Shown piece by piece: positions 31,900 to 41,204 of a stretch of DNA of 64,000 nt. Position numbers and translations under genes: made by a program. The stretch's first letter is position 1, and every line of letters begins with the position of its first letter. Under the pieces are notes generated by a model that saw only the letters and a program-made list of their open reading frames with translations, was not told where the DNA came from and made no database searches. Origin of the DNA: Myxococcota bacterium (GTDB taxonomy: Bacteria > Myxococcota_A > UBA9160 > UBA4427); the NCBI GenBank assembly GCA_029243605.1, contig JAQWRT010000080.1, forward strand, positions 1 through 64,000, given 5' to 3'.

Positions 31900-32620
31900 T
31901 GCCGGCCCCCTGCCCCTCGAGCCGAGCGAGCCCCTCCTGGGCCGCGGCGAATTCCGCGGCGCGTTTGGTGCGACCGCTGCCGCTTCCCCAATACTCATCC
32001 TTCACCACGGCCCGGGTGGTGAAGCGCGTCTCATCCCCCTCCACGCCGCTATCCGCCAGGAGTTCGTAGCGCGGGAACTCACCGTGCAGCGCCATCACCG
32101 CCTCCTGAAACCGCGTCTTGATATCGACCTGAGCACGCGGGGCGCCCTCGGCCAGGGCTTCCCCGTAGACCCGCTCCACAAACTCCCGGGCGGCCTCGAG
32201 CCCGCCGTCCAGGTGAATCGCTCCAACCACCGCCTCCATAGCATTCGCCAGAATCGAGTCCTTGGCCTCGCCCCCGGATTGCAGCTCGGTTCGCCCCAAT
32301 TGGAGATGAGGAGCGAGTTCCAGGCGTCGGGCGAGCGCCGCAAAGGCCGGTCGGTCGACCAATTGTTGAAGCGCGCGCGACAGGTCGCCCTCCTCCCAGG
32401 CCGGATGGGCCTCGTAGAGCGAATGCGCCACCACCAGCCCGATCACCGCATCTCCCAGGAACTCCATGCGCTCGTTGCTCGCGGCGCCGGGCTCCTCGTG
32501 GGCCCGGGAAGCGTGGCGGAGTGCGGTCTCCAGAAGAGAGGGATCCTTAAAGCGATAGCCGAGGCGGGTCTCGAAATCGGTCAGATCCGGGCGGGTCGGG
32601 GACTCTGGATCCATCGTCAT
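31892..32620 (-). CDS. rnc: Ribonuclease III
   Basis: Double-strand-specific endoribonuclease of 242 aa that processes rRNA precursors and structured mRNAs. The catalytic signature NERMEFLGDAVI is intact near residues 49-60, and a second acidic cluster follows (ANAMEAVVGAIHLDGG). The C-terminal double-stranded RNA-binding domain is present (DIKTRFQEAVMALHGE, SGRTKRAAEFAAAQEGL). Start ATG 32620 overlaps the mnmA stop (ATGA); an alternative ATG lies two codons in. Downstream, era begins inside its last codons. Confidence 0.96.
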   Translation of the reverse strand: MTMDPESPTRPDLTDFETRLGYRFKDPSLLETALRHASRAHEEPGAASNERMEFLGDAVIGLVVAHSLYEAHPAWEEGDLSRALQQLVDRPAFAALARRLELAPHLQLGRTELQSGGEAKDSILANAMEAVVGAIHLDGGLEAAREFVERVYGEALAEGAPRAQVDIKTRFQEAVMALHGEFPRYELLADSGVEGDETRFTTRAVVKDEYWGSGSGRTKRAAEFAAAQEGLARLEGQGAGND

Positions 32621-33753
32621 CCCTGAATCCAGCCGCCGCCCAGGACGATCTCTCCGCGCTCATCCCCGCGACTCGCGAGATCGTAGAAGACCGCCGCCTG
32701 CCCCGGGGAGACCGCGTCGACGGGTTCATCGAACTCCACCCGCACGGTTTGCCCGGGGAGCGGGTAAAGGGTGGCTTCGGCGCCGGGATGGCGGTGCCGG
32801 ATCTGCACACGGGCGCGGACCGGTCGAGGCGGCGGCGCACCGGCGATCCAGTTCACCTCAGAGATTTCGGCGCCATCACTCCCGAGGTCCGAGGCCGGCC
32901 CCACCACCACCTGACGCGCCTCGGCGTCGATGCGCGTCACATAGAGCCGGCGATCCGAGCTGATACCCAGGCCGTGCCGCTGGCCCACGGTGAAGCGGTG
33001 AATGCCTCGATGCTGGCCCAGGACCGCGCCGGAGGCGTCGACAATCGCGCCGCCCCGCTCGCTGGCCTCGGGGCGAATCGATTCAACGACCTCGGCATAA
33101 TCGCCGCCGGGCACGAAGCAAATCTCCTGGCTCTCGGGCTTGTCCGCCGTCTTCAGTCCCAGGGCTCGGGCCCGCTGCCTCACCTGCTCCTTGGTCAACT
33201 CGCCCAAGGGAAAAAATGTTTTCGCGAGCTGGGCCTGATCGAGCTGAAAGAGGAAATAGGTCTGATCCTTCAGGAGATCCCGGGGGCGGCGCAATTCGAA
33301 GAGACCGCTTTCCGAATTCTGGGCGACCCGGGCGTAGTGACCCGTGGCGACACCCTTCCCGCCAAAAATCGTGGCGCGCTCCATCAGGTAATCAAATTTG
33401 AAGCGCTTGTTGCAGGCCACGCAGGGAATCGGCGTCCGGCCCGCGAGATATTCATCCGCGAAAACTTCGATGACCTCTCGCTTGAAGGTCTCCGTGTAGT
33501 TCGCCACATAGAAACGAATTCCCAGGCCCTCGGCGACTCGACGCGCATCATCGGCGTCTTCGAGGGAGCAGCAGCGCGAGGAATCACCCGCCAGGTGCAT
33601 GGTCACACCCACCACCTCGCGGTTTTGCTCCACCAAGAGCGCCGCGACCAGGGACGAATCGACGCCCCCAGACATGGCCACGATGATGCGCTCGCGCTCT
33701 TCGCCCCGGGCTTCGTCGGGTCCGGGCACGTGCCCCTCCTCGAGACCGCTCAT
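32617..33753 (-). CDS. mnmA: tRNA-specific 2-thiouridylase MnmA
   Basis: ATP-dependent enzyme of 378 aa that thiolates U34 of tRNA-Glu, -Gln and -Lys. PP-loop: AMSGGVDSSLVAALL; catalytic Cys in TPIPCVACNKRFKF and the second Cys in QEICFVPGGDY; also TGHYAR and KDQTYFLFQL. The frame extends 60 codons further up, but this ATG overlaps the stop of the cysteine desulfurase gene (ATGA). That neighbour is the natural sulfur donor for MnmA, and the coupling supports direct sulfur delivery. Confidence 0.96.
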   Translation of the reverse strand: MSGLEEGHVPGPDEARGEERERIIVAMSGGVDSSLVAALLVEQNREVVGVTMHLAGDSSRCCSLEDADDARRVAEGLGIRFYVANYTETFKREVIEVFADEYLAGRTPIPCVACNKRFKFDYLMERATIFGGKGVATGHYARVAQNSESGLFELRRPRDLLKDQTYFLFQLDQAQLAKTFFPLGELTKEQVRQRARALGLKTADKPESQEICFVPGGDYAEVVESIRPEASERGGAIVDASGAVLGQHRGIHRFTVGQRHGLGISSDRRLYVTRIDAEARQVVVGPASDLGSDGAEISEVNWIAGAPPPRPVRARVQIRHRHPGAEATLYPLPGQTVRVEFDEPVDAVSPGQAAVFYDLASRGDERGEIVLGGGWIQG

Positions 33754-34898
33754 TGCTCGGCTCCCGAGTTGCGAACGCGATGGACCAAGCGGCCAAAGAT
33801 TTCGATGGCATCGTCGATCTGGGCCTCCTGAACACCGTGGCCCAGGGAGAGGCGCAAACTGCTTCGAGCCTCTTCGGGGCTCAGCCCCATGGCGGTCAGG
33901 ACGTGGGAGGGCGAGATGGACCCCGAGTGACACGCCGCCCCCGCAGAAACCGCGACCCCCTCGATATCCAGGGCCTGGAGAAGGACTTCCCCGGGCACGC
34001 CTACGAACTCGACATTGAGGGTATTCACCAAGACACGACTCGGGCTGCCATTGCGTCGCACACCCCCCACCCGCTCCTGCAACCCCAGCCAGAGTCGGTC
34101 GCGAAGCGCGGCGTACCCGGACATCCGCTGGGCGAGTTCCTTGCTCGCCAGGGAGCAGGCCCGGCCGAAGCCGACAATCCCCGCGACGTTCTCGGTCCCG
34201 CCGCGCATCCGCCGCTCCTGGGGACCTCCTGCGATGAGCGGGGAAAGGGGGGCGCCCTCACGCGCCACCAGGCAGCCCGTACCCTTGGGACCATTGAGCT
34301 TGTGCGCCGAACACGAGAGGTAATCGACGGGGAGCGCGCCCATGTCCACCGGATATTTCCCGAGGGCCTGGGTGGCATCCACGTGGACCCGTTTGCCCTG
34401 GGCCTTGAGGCCCTCGACGATCTCTTGCATGGGCTGGACCACCCCGGTTTCATTATTCGCCCAGATCAACGAGACCAACGCCGTATTCCCCTCGGCCGCG
34501 GCGAAGACGGCCTCGGGATCGAGCAGGCCATCCCGGTCCACCGGCAACCTGACCACCTCCATCCCGGCTTTCTCGAGGCGCGCCGCGGGTTCGGTCACCG
34601 AGGGGTGCTCCACCGAACTGGTCACGAGTCGACCCGGACCATCCGATTCCGCGAGCAGCCCCATCAGCACCGCATTATTCGCCTCGCTGGCGCCCCCGGT
34701 GAAGTAGACCCAGCCCGGAGGCACACCGAGGCAGTCGGAAACCTCCTGGCGGGCATCCTCGACCCGGGAGAGCGCCAAAGCGCCCTCGGCATGACCGCTC
34801 GAGGGGTTCCCGTAATGCTCCGCCAGGCTCTCGGTCATGGCTTCGAGCACCTCGACGCGCAGGGGCGTCGTCGCATTATGGTCCAGGTAGATGCGCAT
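33750..34898 (-). CDS. Cysteine desulfurase (NifS/IscS family)
   Basis: PLP enzyme of 382 aa that releases sulfur from cysteine for Fe-S clusters and tRNA thiolation. Family marks: IYLDHNATTPL at the start, IWANNETGVVQP, HVDATQALGK, the PLP lysine in SCSAHKLNGPKGTG, and the reactive cysteine in SAGAACHSGSISPSHVL. MRIYLDHN at 34898 is a typical start, with GGAG about 12 bases upstream. No iscU or iscR is adjacent; with mnmA translationally coupled downstream, its main local role is probably tRNA 2-thiolation. Confidence 0.94.
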   Translation of the reverse strand: MRIYLDHNATTPLRVEVLEAMTESLAEHYGNPSSGHAEGALALSRVEDARQEVSDCLGVPPGWVYFTGGASEANNAVLMGLLAESDGPGRLVTSSVEHPSVTEPAARLEKAGMEVVRLPVDRDGLLDPEAVFAAAEGNTALVSLIWANNETGVVQPMQEIVEGLKAQGKRVHVDATQALGKYPVDMGALPVDYLSCSAHKLNGPKGTGCLVAREGAPLSPLIAGGPQERRMRGGTENVAGIVGFGRACSLASKELAQRMSGYAALRDRLWLGLQERVGGVRRNGSPSRVLVNTLNVEFVGVPGEVLLQALDIEGVAVSAGAACHSGSISPSHVLTAMGLSPEEARSSLRLSLGHGVQEAQIDDAIEIFGRLVHRVRNSGAEQ

Positions 34899-35033
34899 TT
34901 CGGGAGAAACGCTCCTCGGTGAGAGTCCGAACCCCAGGGTTCGGGGAGAGCCTGCCATTGGGGAAGCTGGCTGGGAACGACGACCCTACCCCCAGCCCCG
35001 GCGAGGGTCAAGCCGATGCCCCCGGTCCCTTTC

Positions 35034-35483
35034 TCAGGGAAATGCACATTTTGGAGCGGCCCGGGCCACGGCCCAGCCCCGCAACCCCTCCACGGTCCGC
35101 GGACCGATCCCGGAAACCCGCGCCAGGGAGTCGAGGCCGAGGAACCCGCGCACGCAGCGGGCCTCGACGATTCTCCGGGCCCTCACGGGCCCAATTGCGG
35201 GAAGGCTCTCGAGGGCACGTTCACCCACCGTGTTGATCTCCAGGGGCAAGCCGAAGAGCAGTCCCAGAGAGCCCAGGGCCGAGGCATCGTCGGGGGGAGT
35301 TTGGCTGCACCCGATTTCCAGGGCGGAGATCGCCGAAGCCCCGAGCGCCGCGGGAAACTTGCATCCCCCAGGATCGAGGGAACCCCTCCCGGAGCTGCCT
35401 CCCAGGGTCACTGCCAGGCCCCACACCACGAGCCCCACCGCCAGAGCGGCGTCGGCCTGTCCCGAGTTCTTGCCCCCGGTCAA
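35034..35483 (-). CDS. ComEA-like helix-hairpin-helix protein with N-terminal membrane segment
   Basis: Protein of 149 aa. Residues about 12-29 form a hydrophobic segment (LAVGLVVWGLAVTL). The C-terminal half has two helix-hairpin-helix motifs (ALESLPAIGPVRARRIVEAR and LARVSGIGPRTVEGLRG), the fold used by ComEA to bind double-stranded DNA at the membrane. Between them lies a poorly conserved Gly/Ser/Ala-rich region with two cysteines. A TTG start overlapping the lysC stop (TTGA) gives this length. It could take part in DNA uptake, but no other competence gene is nearby. HhH fold confident; function inferred. Confidence 0.75.
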   Translation of the reverse strand: MTGGKNSGQADAALAVGLVVWGLAVTLGGSSGRGSLDPGGCKFPAALGASAISALEIGCSQTPPDDASALGSLGLLFGLPLEINTVGERALESLPAIGPVRARRIVEARCVRGFLGLDSLARVSGIGPRTVEGLRGWAVARAAPKCAFP

Positions 35484-36718
35484 GTGCTGGGGCTTGTCGG
35501 GGCCTCGTCCACCAGAGCGGCGTGCAGGGCGCGCACCGCGAGATCCGCGTGCTCTTCTTCGATCACCACCGAAATTTTGATCTCACTGGTGCTGATCATC
35601 TGGATATTGATGTCCTGAGTCGCCAGCACATCGAACATCCGGGTGGCGACCCCGGCGTGATCCTTCATCCCCAAGCCCACGATCGACACCTTGGCGATCT
35701 CGGCATCACCCTCGACGGCGGCGCAATTCAACGCCCCGCCGACCTGCTCGGCGATCTCGAGTGCTCGGGCATAATCGGCCCGGGGCACTGTGAAGGTCAT
35801 ATCCGTGGTTCCATCGTTGGCGAAGTTCTGCACGATCATGTCCACCACGATCCCGGCCTCGCCCAGGGGCGTAAAGAGCCGCACGGCGATACCCGGCTGA
35901 TCGGGCACATTCCTGAGTCTGATCTTCGCCTCGTTCACATTGCTCGTGACACCGGAGACCACCAGGCGCTCCATGACATCCTCCTCGGGAACAATCCATG
36001 TCCCATCTTCCGAATTGAAGCTCGAGCGCACGTGGAGGGGCACCGCGTAGCGCATGGCAAATTTGACCGACCGCGTCTGCAGCACCTTGGCACCCAGGCT
36101 CGCGAGTTCGAGCATCTCCTCGAATGAGATCTTCGAAAGTTTTCGCGCGTTCTCAGCCACCCGGGGGTCAGCGGTGTAGACCCCATCGACATCGGTGTAA
36201 ATCTCGCAGACGTCCGCTTCGAGGGCCGCGGCCACCGCCACCGCCGACGTATCCGAACCGCCCCGGCCCAAAGTGGTGATATTGCCGCCCGAGTCCACGC
36301 CCTGGAAGCCAGCGATCACGCAGACCGACCCCTCGTCCAGATGGGCCTTGAGTCTGTCGGTTTGGATGCGTTGGATCCGAGCCCGGGTATGCGACGAGTC
36401 GGTCTCCATCCCCATCTGGCCGCCGGTAAAGGAGCGCGCGGGCACACCGAGTGCCTGAATGGCCATGGCCAGGAGGGCGATAGTCTTCTGCTCACCGGTG
36501 GAGAGAAGCGCGTCGAACTCCCTGGGGATGGGCTCGGCTGCGCCCGAAACCTCTCGCGCGAGAGCATCGAGCTTATTCGTTTCTCCAGACATGGCCGAGA
36601 CGCAAACCACCACCTGGTGGCCCTGCTTCTGAATCGCGGCAACACGCGCGGCGACGTTACGGATCCGGTCCACGTCGGCCACGCTGGTCCCGCCGTATTT
36701 CTGGACGATCAGCGACAT
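35480..36718 (-). CDS. lysC: Aspartate kinase
   Basis: First enzyme of the aspartate family pathway, 412 aa. Kinase domain about 1-250 (MSLIVQKYGGTSVAD, TTLGRGGSDTSAVAVAAAL, CEIYTDVDGVYTADPR). Two ACT domains form the allosteric C-terminus (LRNVPDQPGIAVRLFTPL, VSIVGLGMKDHAGVATRMF), as in enzymes inhibited by lysine and/or threonine. The ATG at 36718 gives the usual protein; the upstream open frame is not conserved in type. It follows tsaE in this order, a linkage seen in other deltaproteobacteria. Confidence 0.96.
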   Translation of the reverse strand: MSLIVQKYGGTSVADVDRIRNVAARVAAIQKQGHQVVVCVSAMSGETNKLDALAREVSGAAEPIPREFDALLSTGEQKTIALLAMAIQALGVPARSFTGGQMGMETDSSHTRARIQRIQTDRLKAHLDEGSVCVIAGFQGVDSGGNITTLGRGGSDTSAVAVAAALEADVCEIYTDVDGVYTADPRVAENARKLSKISFEEMLELASLGAKVLQTRSVKFAMRYAVPLHVRSSFNSEDGTWIVPEEDVMERLVVSGVTSNVNEAKIRLRNVPDQPGIAVRLFTPLGEAGIVVDMIVQNFANDGTTDMTFTVPRADYARALEIAEQVGGALNCAAVEGDAEIAKVSIVGLGMKDHAGVATRMFDVLATQDINIQMISTSEIKISVVIEEEHADLAVRALHAALVDEAPTSPST

Positions 36719-36827
36719 ATTTCTTCCGTCTTCAGTGCGCTTGCCAGGGAAAGAGGCCCGCCAGAGCGGTGCGACTTTAGCCTGTCCCACCGAGCCGGGT
36801 AAGGGTGTCCGGACGGGCACGCAGCCC

Positions 36828-37352
36828 CTACTCCGCCAGGCTCGCCGACCACCCCGCGAGAATCCGTGCCGCCTCGGGACCTCGGGCCTCGGCCCGGAGC
36901 AGCCGGCTCCCGCCGTCGGCCTCCAATTCGAGTTCGAGTCGATCCGAGGGCAATTCGCCCGGGAATTTTGGCCCCCACTCCACGGCCAAAATCGCCCTCG
37001 GCGCGATCAAGTCGAAGAAGCCCATGGACTCGAGCTCGTCGGGGCTTTCCAAGCGGTAAAAGTCCACGTGGTGGAGCGAGAGCCCCTCCCCGGGAGACGC
37101 GTATTGATTGGCGAGCACGAAAGTCGGACTCGACACCAGGGACTCGTCGATGCCGAGCCCCCGAGCCAACCCCTTCACAAAAACCGTTTTTCCCGCGCCA
37201 AGGTCACCGCGGAGCGAGACCACCAGGCCGCCAGGGCCCGGCGCGTTCATCTCTCGCCACACCCGGGCCAGCCCCTCCCCGTATCGCCGAGTGGCCTCAG
37301 GTTCCGGGGAATGGAAGCAGGGTCGCTGATCCAAAATCTCGCTGTCCTCCAT
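36828..37352 (-). CDS. tsaE: tRNA threonylcarbamoyladenosine synthesis ATPase TsaE
   Basis: Small P-loop ATPase of 174 aa that helps the TsaBD complex make t6A37 in ANN-decoding tRNAs. Walker A is LRGDLGAGKTVFVKG; the family marks SPTFVLANQY, LHHVDFYRLES and ILAVEWG are all present. Its ATG at 37352 lies 56 bases inside the end of the nnr gene, and a longer open frame upstream would overlap even more. Overlap with nnr is common in this gene order. Confidence 0.92.
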   Translation of the reverse strand: MEDSEILDQRPCFHSPEPEATRRYGEGLARVWREMNAPGPGGLVVSLRGDLGAGKTVFVKGLARGLGIDESLVSSPTFVLANQYASPGEGLSLHHVDFYRLESPDELESMGFFDLIAPRAILAVEWGPKFPGELPSDRLELELEADGGSRLLRAEARGPEAARILAGWSASLAE

Positions 37353-38967
37353 GCTCTCGTGCCTCCTCGCGCAATTGCTGCATGGCGCTCGGCATCTCGT
37401 CTGCGAGTTCGCTGGCGAGCAGGCCCGCCTCACCCCGCCGCCGGGCGATTCGGTCTCCCGCCCTTCCGTGCACATACGCCCCGAGCCCAGCGGCCTCCAT
37501 GCCGGCGAGCCCCTGGGCGAGAAGCGCCGCCACCAGTCCCGTGAGCACATCACCACTGCCCCCGGTCGCCAGATTGGGCCCGCCGGTGGGATTGATCATC
37601 ACTCGACCGTCGGGGCAAGCAATCACCGTCCCCGGGCCCTTCAAGAGAACCACCGCTCCGCTCAAAGTTGCCAACTCCTGGGCAGCCCCCACCCGGTCGG
37701 CATTGATGGCCTGGGCGTCGGTCCCCAAGAGCCGAGCCGCCTCCCCCGGATGCGGCGTCAAGATCGTCCCGGCCTGCCGGGCGCGAAGCGTGGCCGGCGC
37801 CTTTAACGCATTCAGGCCGTCGGCATCGATCACCAACGGAAGCCGGATCCGCTCGACCAGGGCGCGAACCAGCGCCTGAGTCTCGGGCTCTCGGCCGAGT
37901 CCCGGTCCCAGGGCCACCACGTCCCGACTCTCGGCCAAGGACACGATGGGGTCGAGTGCCGCCTCGGCGAGGGCTCCTTCGGGGGTTTCCGGCAGAGCAG
38001 CGGTCATCACCTCGGCACACTGGGCCTCGAAAACATCGCTGAGACTCGCCGGGCACCCAATGCTGACCAGCCCCGCCCCCGCGCGCGCCGCCGCGATCGC
38101 GCTGAGCGCGGCGGCCCCGGAGAGCCCGCGCGACCCTCCGATCACGAGAACATGGCCGAAGCTCCCCTTATGCCCGTCGGGCCTTCGCTCGGGCAGGGCT
38201 CGAGCCGCCGCCGGCCCCGTCCACAGCACCGCGGCGCCCTTGACCGTCTCGGTCTCCTCGCCAGGAAGGACATCGGCGATGCCGATCCGCGCGACCCAGA
38301 CCTCTCCGGCAAGACCACGCCCGGGTTCCAGCGCGAGACCCATCTTCGGGGCATTCACAGTCACCGTGGCGTCCACAGCGAGGGCCTCACCCAGGATTTG
38401 TCCCGTACCCGCGTCCAACCCCGACGGCAGATCCACCGCCACGCACCACCCACCGCGACCCGCCCGCCGAGCGTTGAGGTGCCTCACCAGATCCGCCACC
38501 GCTCCCGACAGCGCCCGCCCAAGACCCGTGCCAAAAAGTGCATCGACCACGACACCCCCCGGCGCGAGTGGGCGAGCCAGGGGCCAGGCCGGCTCCACTG
38601 AGCAGCCCACACTTTCGGCCCGGTGAAAATTCAGCGCGGCTTCTCCACGGAGTTCCGAAACCTCGCCCAAGAGCAGCGTCCGCACGGGCACACCGAGCAG
38701 CGTCAGATGCCGGGCGATGACAAAACCGTCCCCGCCATTATTCCCCGGACCGCAGAAAACCATCACCTCCGCGTCGGGCGTCGCCAGGGCCTCCGCGCCC
38801 TGGGCCAGGATGAAGTCGACCACCGAGCGGCCGGCGCTCTCCATCAAGGCATCGCCCGAGACTCCGAAGGAGTCGATGGTGTAGCGGTCCAAGGCACCCA
38901 TGCGGGCAGCGGAGACCAACGTCCAGGCGGCAAATGCGGGCATCACGCGCGCTCGGCGCGGGAGCAT
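37297..38967 (-). CDS. nnr: Bifunctional NAD(P)H-hydrate epimerase / ADP-dependent dehydratase
   Basis: Repairs hydrated NADH and NADPH; 556 aa. The epimerase domain (YjeF_N, about 15-235) includes FCGPGNNGGDGFVIARHL and VDLPSGLDAGTG. The dehydratase domain (YjeF_C, about 265-540) includes KGSFGHVLVIGGSRGLSGAA, LTPHPGEAARLLG and NPTGGPNLATGGSGDVLTG. Two starts are possible: ATG 38967 with GGGGAG close by, or ATG 38943, which begins MPAFAAWTLV; the second gives a more usual N-terminus. It stands 76 bp after glmM, with no acpS or pdxJ gene between them, although those are common there in related gene orders. Confidence 0.93.
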   Translation of the reverse strand: MLPRRARVMPAFAAWTLVSAARMGALDRYTIDSFGVSGDALMESAGRSVVDFILAQGAEALATPDAEVMVFCGPGNNGGDGFVIARHLTLLGVPVRTLLLGEVSELRGEAALNFHRAESVGCSVEPAWPLARPLAPGGVVVDALFGTGLGRALSGAVADLVRHLNARRAGRGGWCVAVDLPSGLDAGTGQILGEALAVDATVTVNAPKMGLALEPGRGLAGEVWVARIGIADVLPGEETETVKGAAVLWTGPAAARALPERRPDGHKGSFGHVLVIGGSRGLSGAAALSAIAAARAGAGLVSIGCPASLSDVFEAQCAEVMTAALPETPEGALAEAALDPIVSLAESRDVVALGPGLGREPETQALVRALVERIRLPLVIDADGLNALKAPATLRARQAGTILTPHPGEAARLLGTDAQAINADRVGAAQELATLSGAVVLLKGPGTVIACPDGRVMINPTGGPNLATGGSGDVLTGLVAALLAQGLAGMEAAGLGAYVHGRAGDRIARRRGEAGLLASELADEMPSAMQQLREEAREHGGQRDFGSATLLPFPGT

Positions 38968-39043
38968 GACTCCCCGACCCAGAGCGGTGGAAGGTCTGGC
39001 CTCGTGCGAAGTCCCCGCATGACCCCGAGCCTAGAGGTCGGCA

Positions 39044-40411
39044 TCAAGCATCGAGGTCTGCCTTGAGAACTCCGGCCAACCGGTTTGCGTAGCCCTCGAC
39101 GTCGAAGTCTTCTGCCCCTTCGACCATTACCCGGGCCTTGAGCTCGGTTCCGCTATAGCGGATCAGGATCCGCCCCTTCCCAGCCATTTCGGCCTCGACC
39201 TCGGCGATGGCCGCCTGAAGCCCGAGCAATCCTTCCAACGGCTTTTTCTGGGCAACCTCGACGTTGACCATCACCTGGGGGTATTGCTTGAATCCCGAAA
39301 CCAGTTTCGAGAGCGGGACACCCTCTCGCGCCAGGATGGCCAGGACCTGAACCGCCGTGAGTAGACCGTCTCCAGTGGTTCCGTGATCGAGGAAGATCAC
39401 GTGCCCGGACTGCTCGCCGCCCAGGTTGTACCCACCCTTGCGCATGGCTTCCACCACGTAGCGGTCGCCCACCTGGGCACGGATGAGGTCTAGCCCCTGC
39501 TCGGCAAGCGCCTCCTCGAGCCCCAGGTTACTCATCACGGTCGTGACCACACCGCCTCCCTTGAGGCGACCGTTTTCCGACAGATAACGGGCACACAAGC
39601 CGATCACGATATCGCCGTCGAGGACCTCGCCCCGCTCGTCGATGATCATGACCCGGTCGCTGTCTCCATCGACTGCGATCCCGATATCGGCCCCCACCTC
39701 ACGCACCCGATCGGAAACTCCCTCTGGGTAGAGCGAGCCGCAATTCTTATTGATATTACGACCGTCCGGCTCGACGCCCAAGGTGGAAAGCTCGGCACCC
39801 AACTCGTCCAGGACAATGGGGCCCACCTGGTAGGCCGCCCCATTCGCGCAATCGAGAACGATTCGCATCCCCTCCAGAGTCAGGTCGCGGGGAAAGGTAT
39901 TCTTGAGAAATACGACGTAGCGCCCCTCGGCATCGTCGATACGAGTGGCTTGGCCGACCTCCTCCGCCTTGGCTCTCAACTCGGGCAGCCTGCCGGATTC
40001 GATCAACTCTTCGATTTTCAGTTCAAGTTCGTCGGCCAGCTTGAAGCCGTCACGACCAAAAAACTTGATGCCGTTGTCCTGGTAGGGATTATGGCTCGCC
40101 GTGATCATGACCCCTGCATCGCACCGCATATCCGTGGTCAAAAAGGCCATCGCCGGCGTGGGCATCGGGCCCACATGAATGACATCCACCCCCATGGAAC
40201 AGATCCCCGCGGCCAGGGCATCCTCGAACATATAGCCCGAGAGCCGAGTATCCTTACCGATCAGAATCTTATGCTGGCGATCGCTGGTCTGGCGGAAGAC
40301 ATGAGCCGCGGCCTGGCCGAGAGCGAGGGCCACCTCCGCCGTCATCGGGTGAACGTTTGCGGTCCCCCGAACGCCATCCGTCCCGAAGAGTTTTCGACCC
40401 TCATCTGCCAT
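39044..40411 (-). CDS. glmM: Phosphoglucosamine mutase
   Basis: Interconverts glucosamine 6- and 1-phosphate for peptidoglycan and LPS precursors; 455 aa. N-terminus LFGTDGVRGTAN; phosphoserine loop MITASHNPYQDNGIKFFG; metal-binding loop AVDGDSDRVMIID; sugar-binding loop GGEQSGHVIF; phosphate-binding loop IRYSGTELKARVMVEG. All functional loops are intact. ATG 40411 has GGGGAA about eight bases upstream. The gene follows cdaR and cdaA; in Gram-positive bacteria GlmM binds and inhibits CdaA, and the shared operon suggests a similar link here. Confidence 0.96.
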   Translation of the reverse strand: MADEGRKLFGTDGVRGTANVHPMTAEVALALGQAAAHVFRQTSDRQHKILIGKDTRLSGYMFEDALAAGICSMGVDVIHVGPMPTPAMAFLTTDMRCDAGVMITASHNPYQDNGIKFFGRDGFKLADELELKIEELIESGRLPELRAKAEEVGQATRIDDAEGRYVVFLKNTFPRDLTLEGMRIVLDCANGAAYQVGPIVLDELGAELSTLGVEPDGRNINKNCGSLYPEGVSDRVREVGADIGIAVDGDSDRVMIIDERGEVLDGDIVIGLCARYLSENGRLKGGGVVTTVMSNLGLEEALAEQGLDLIRAQVGDRYVVEAMRKGGYNLGGEQSGHVIFLDHGTTGDGLLTAVQVLAILAREGVPLSKLVSGFKQYPQVMVNVEVAQKKPLEGLLGLQAAIAEVEAEMAGKGRILIRYSGTELKARVMVEGAEDFDVEGYANRLAGVLKADLDA

Positions 40412-40458
40412 CGTATCTTCCCCGCTGTTCACAGTCTCGGTCACCCGCGCCCCGGAGT

Positions 40459-41163
40459 TCAGGGCGCACCCTGGCTCCCCGGGTCCGCCCCCCCTGGAAG
40501 CTGAGCCGCTTCGAGGGGAGCATCCGGTTCGATCCGAATCTTAACCTCCACGGGCCGATCATCTTCCATCCAGACCGTACCCAGTCCGGGGTTGACCCTT
40601 GCCTCGGCAATATAATCGGCATTGAGCCCGGTCAAATTGATGTTTTCCGTGACGACTTCATCGAGTCGCATCACCTGGCTTCGGGCGCCCACCAGCCAAA
40701 CCTTGGGCGGCTCGATAGCCGCGGAGACGAAGTGGAAGCCCGCTGCCGGCTCGCCCTGAAGATCCGCGCGCACCCGCACTGACTTGCGCCCCCTCTTCTC
40801 GAAGCGGACCTGAACCCGAGATGGGGCATGACTGACAAACCGGGCAGCCCGAGGCAGGTCGATCTTGGAGAGGTCCACGTCGTAGACCGCCACCCCCGGC
40901 TTGGCGCCGGAAACGTCGATTTCCAACTTGTAATTATCGGGGTTCACGCTGCGCAGGACGGCTCGACTTCCCATCACGCGCACATTGATATCGTCAATGC
41001 TCTGCTCGGTGACCACCAAATTTTCGGGCAGACGATCCAGCACCACAGGAATATCGAAGCCGCGCTCGGCATTGCTCGTCCCCGACGCGATTCCCCAAAG
41101 GAACACAGCGATGGCCAGTGCCAGCAAAAAGAGTCCTGGGCGAACTGACGGATATCGACGCAT
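40459..41163 (-). CDS. cdaR: YbbR-domain protein, CdaR-like regulator of CdaA
   Basis: Membrane-anchored protein of 234 aa. Residues about 10-27 form one transmembrane segment (LFLLALAIAVFLWG). Two YbbR-like beta domains follow (about 35-125 and 125-215), including VRVMGSRAVLRSVNPDNY and WLVGARSQVMRLDEVVTENI. In Firmicutes, CdaR is a partner of the diadenylate cyclase CdaA and modulates its activity at the membrane. The gene sits between cdaA and glmM on the same strand, the canonical order. It has two YbbR units, fewer than the usual four of Bacillus CdaR. Confidence 0.88.
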   Translation of the reverse strand: MRRYPSVRPGLFLLALAIAVFLWGIASGTSNAERGFDIPVVLDRLPENLVVTEQSIDDINVRVMGSRAVLRSVNPDNYKLEIDVSGAKPGVAVYDVDLSKIDLPRAARFVSHAPSRVQVRFEKRGRKSVRVRADLQGEPAAGFHFVSAAIEPPKVWLVGARSQVMRLDEVVTENINLTGLNADYIAEARVNPGLGTVWMEDDRPVEVKIRIEPDAPLEAAQLPGGADPGSQGAP

Positions 41164-41204
41164 CTGGCTGACTTATCCCTTCCCTACCCCGTGACTCCCG
41201 AGTT

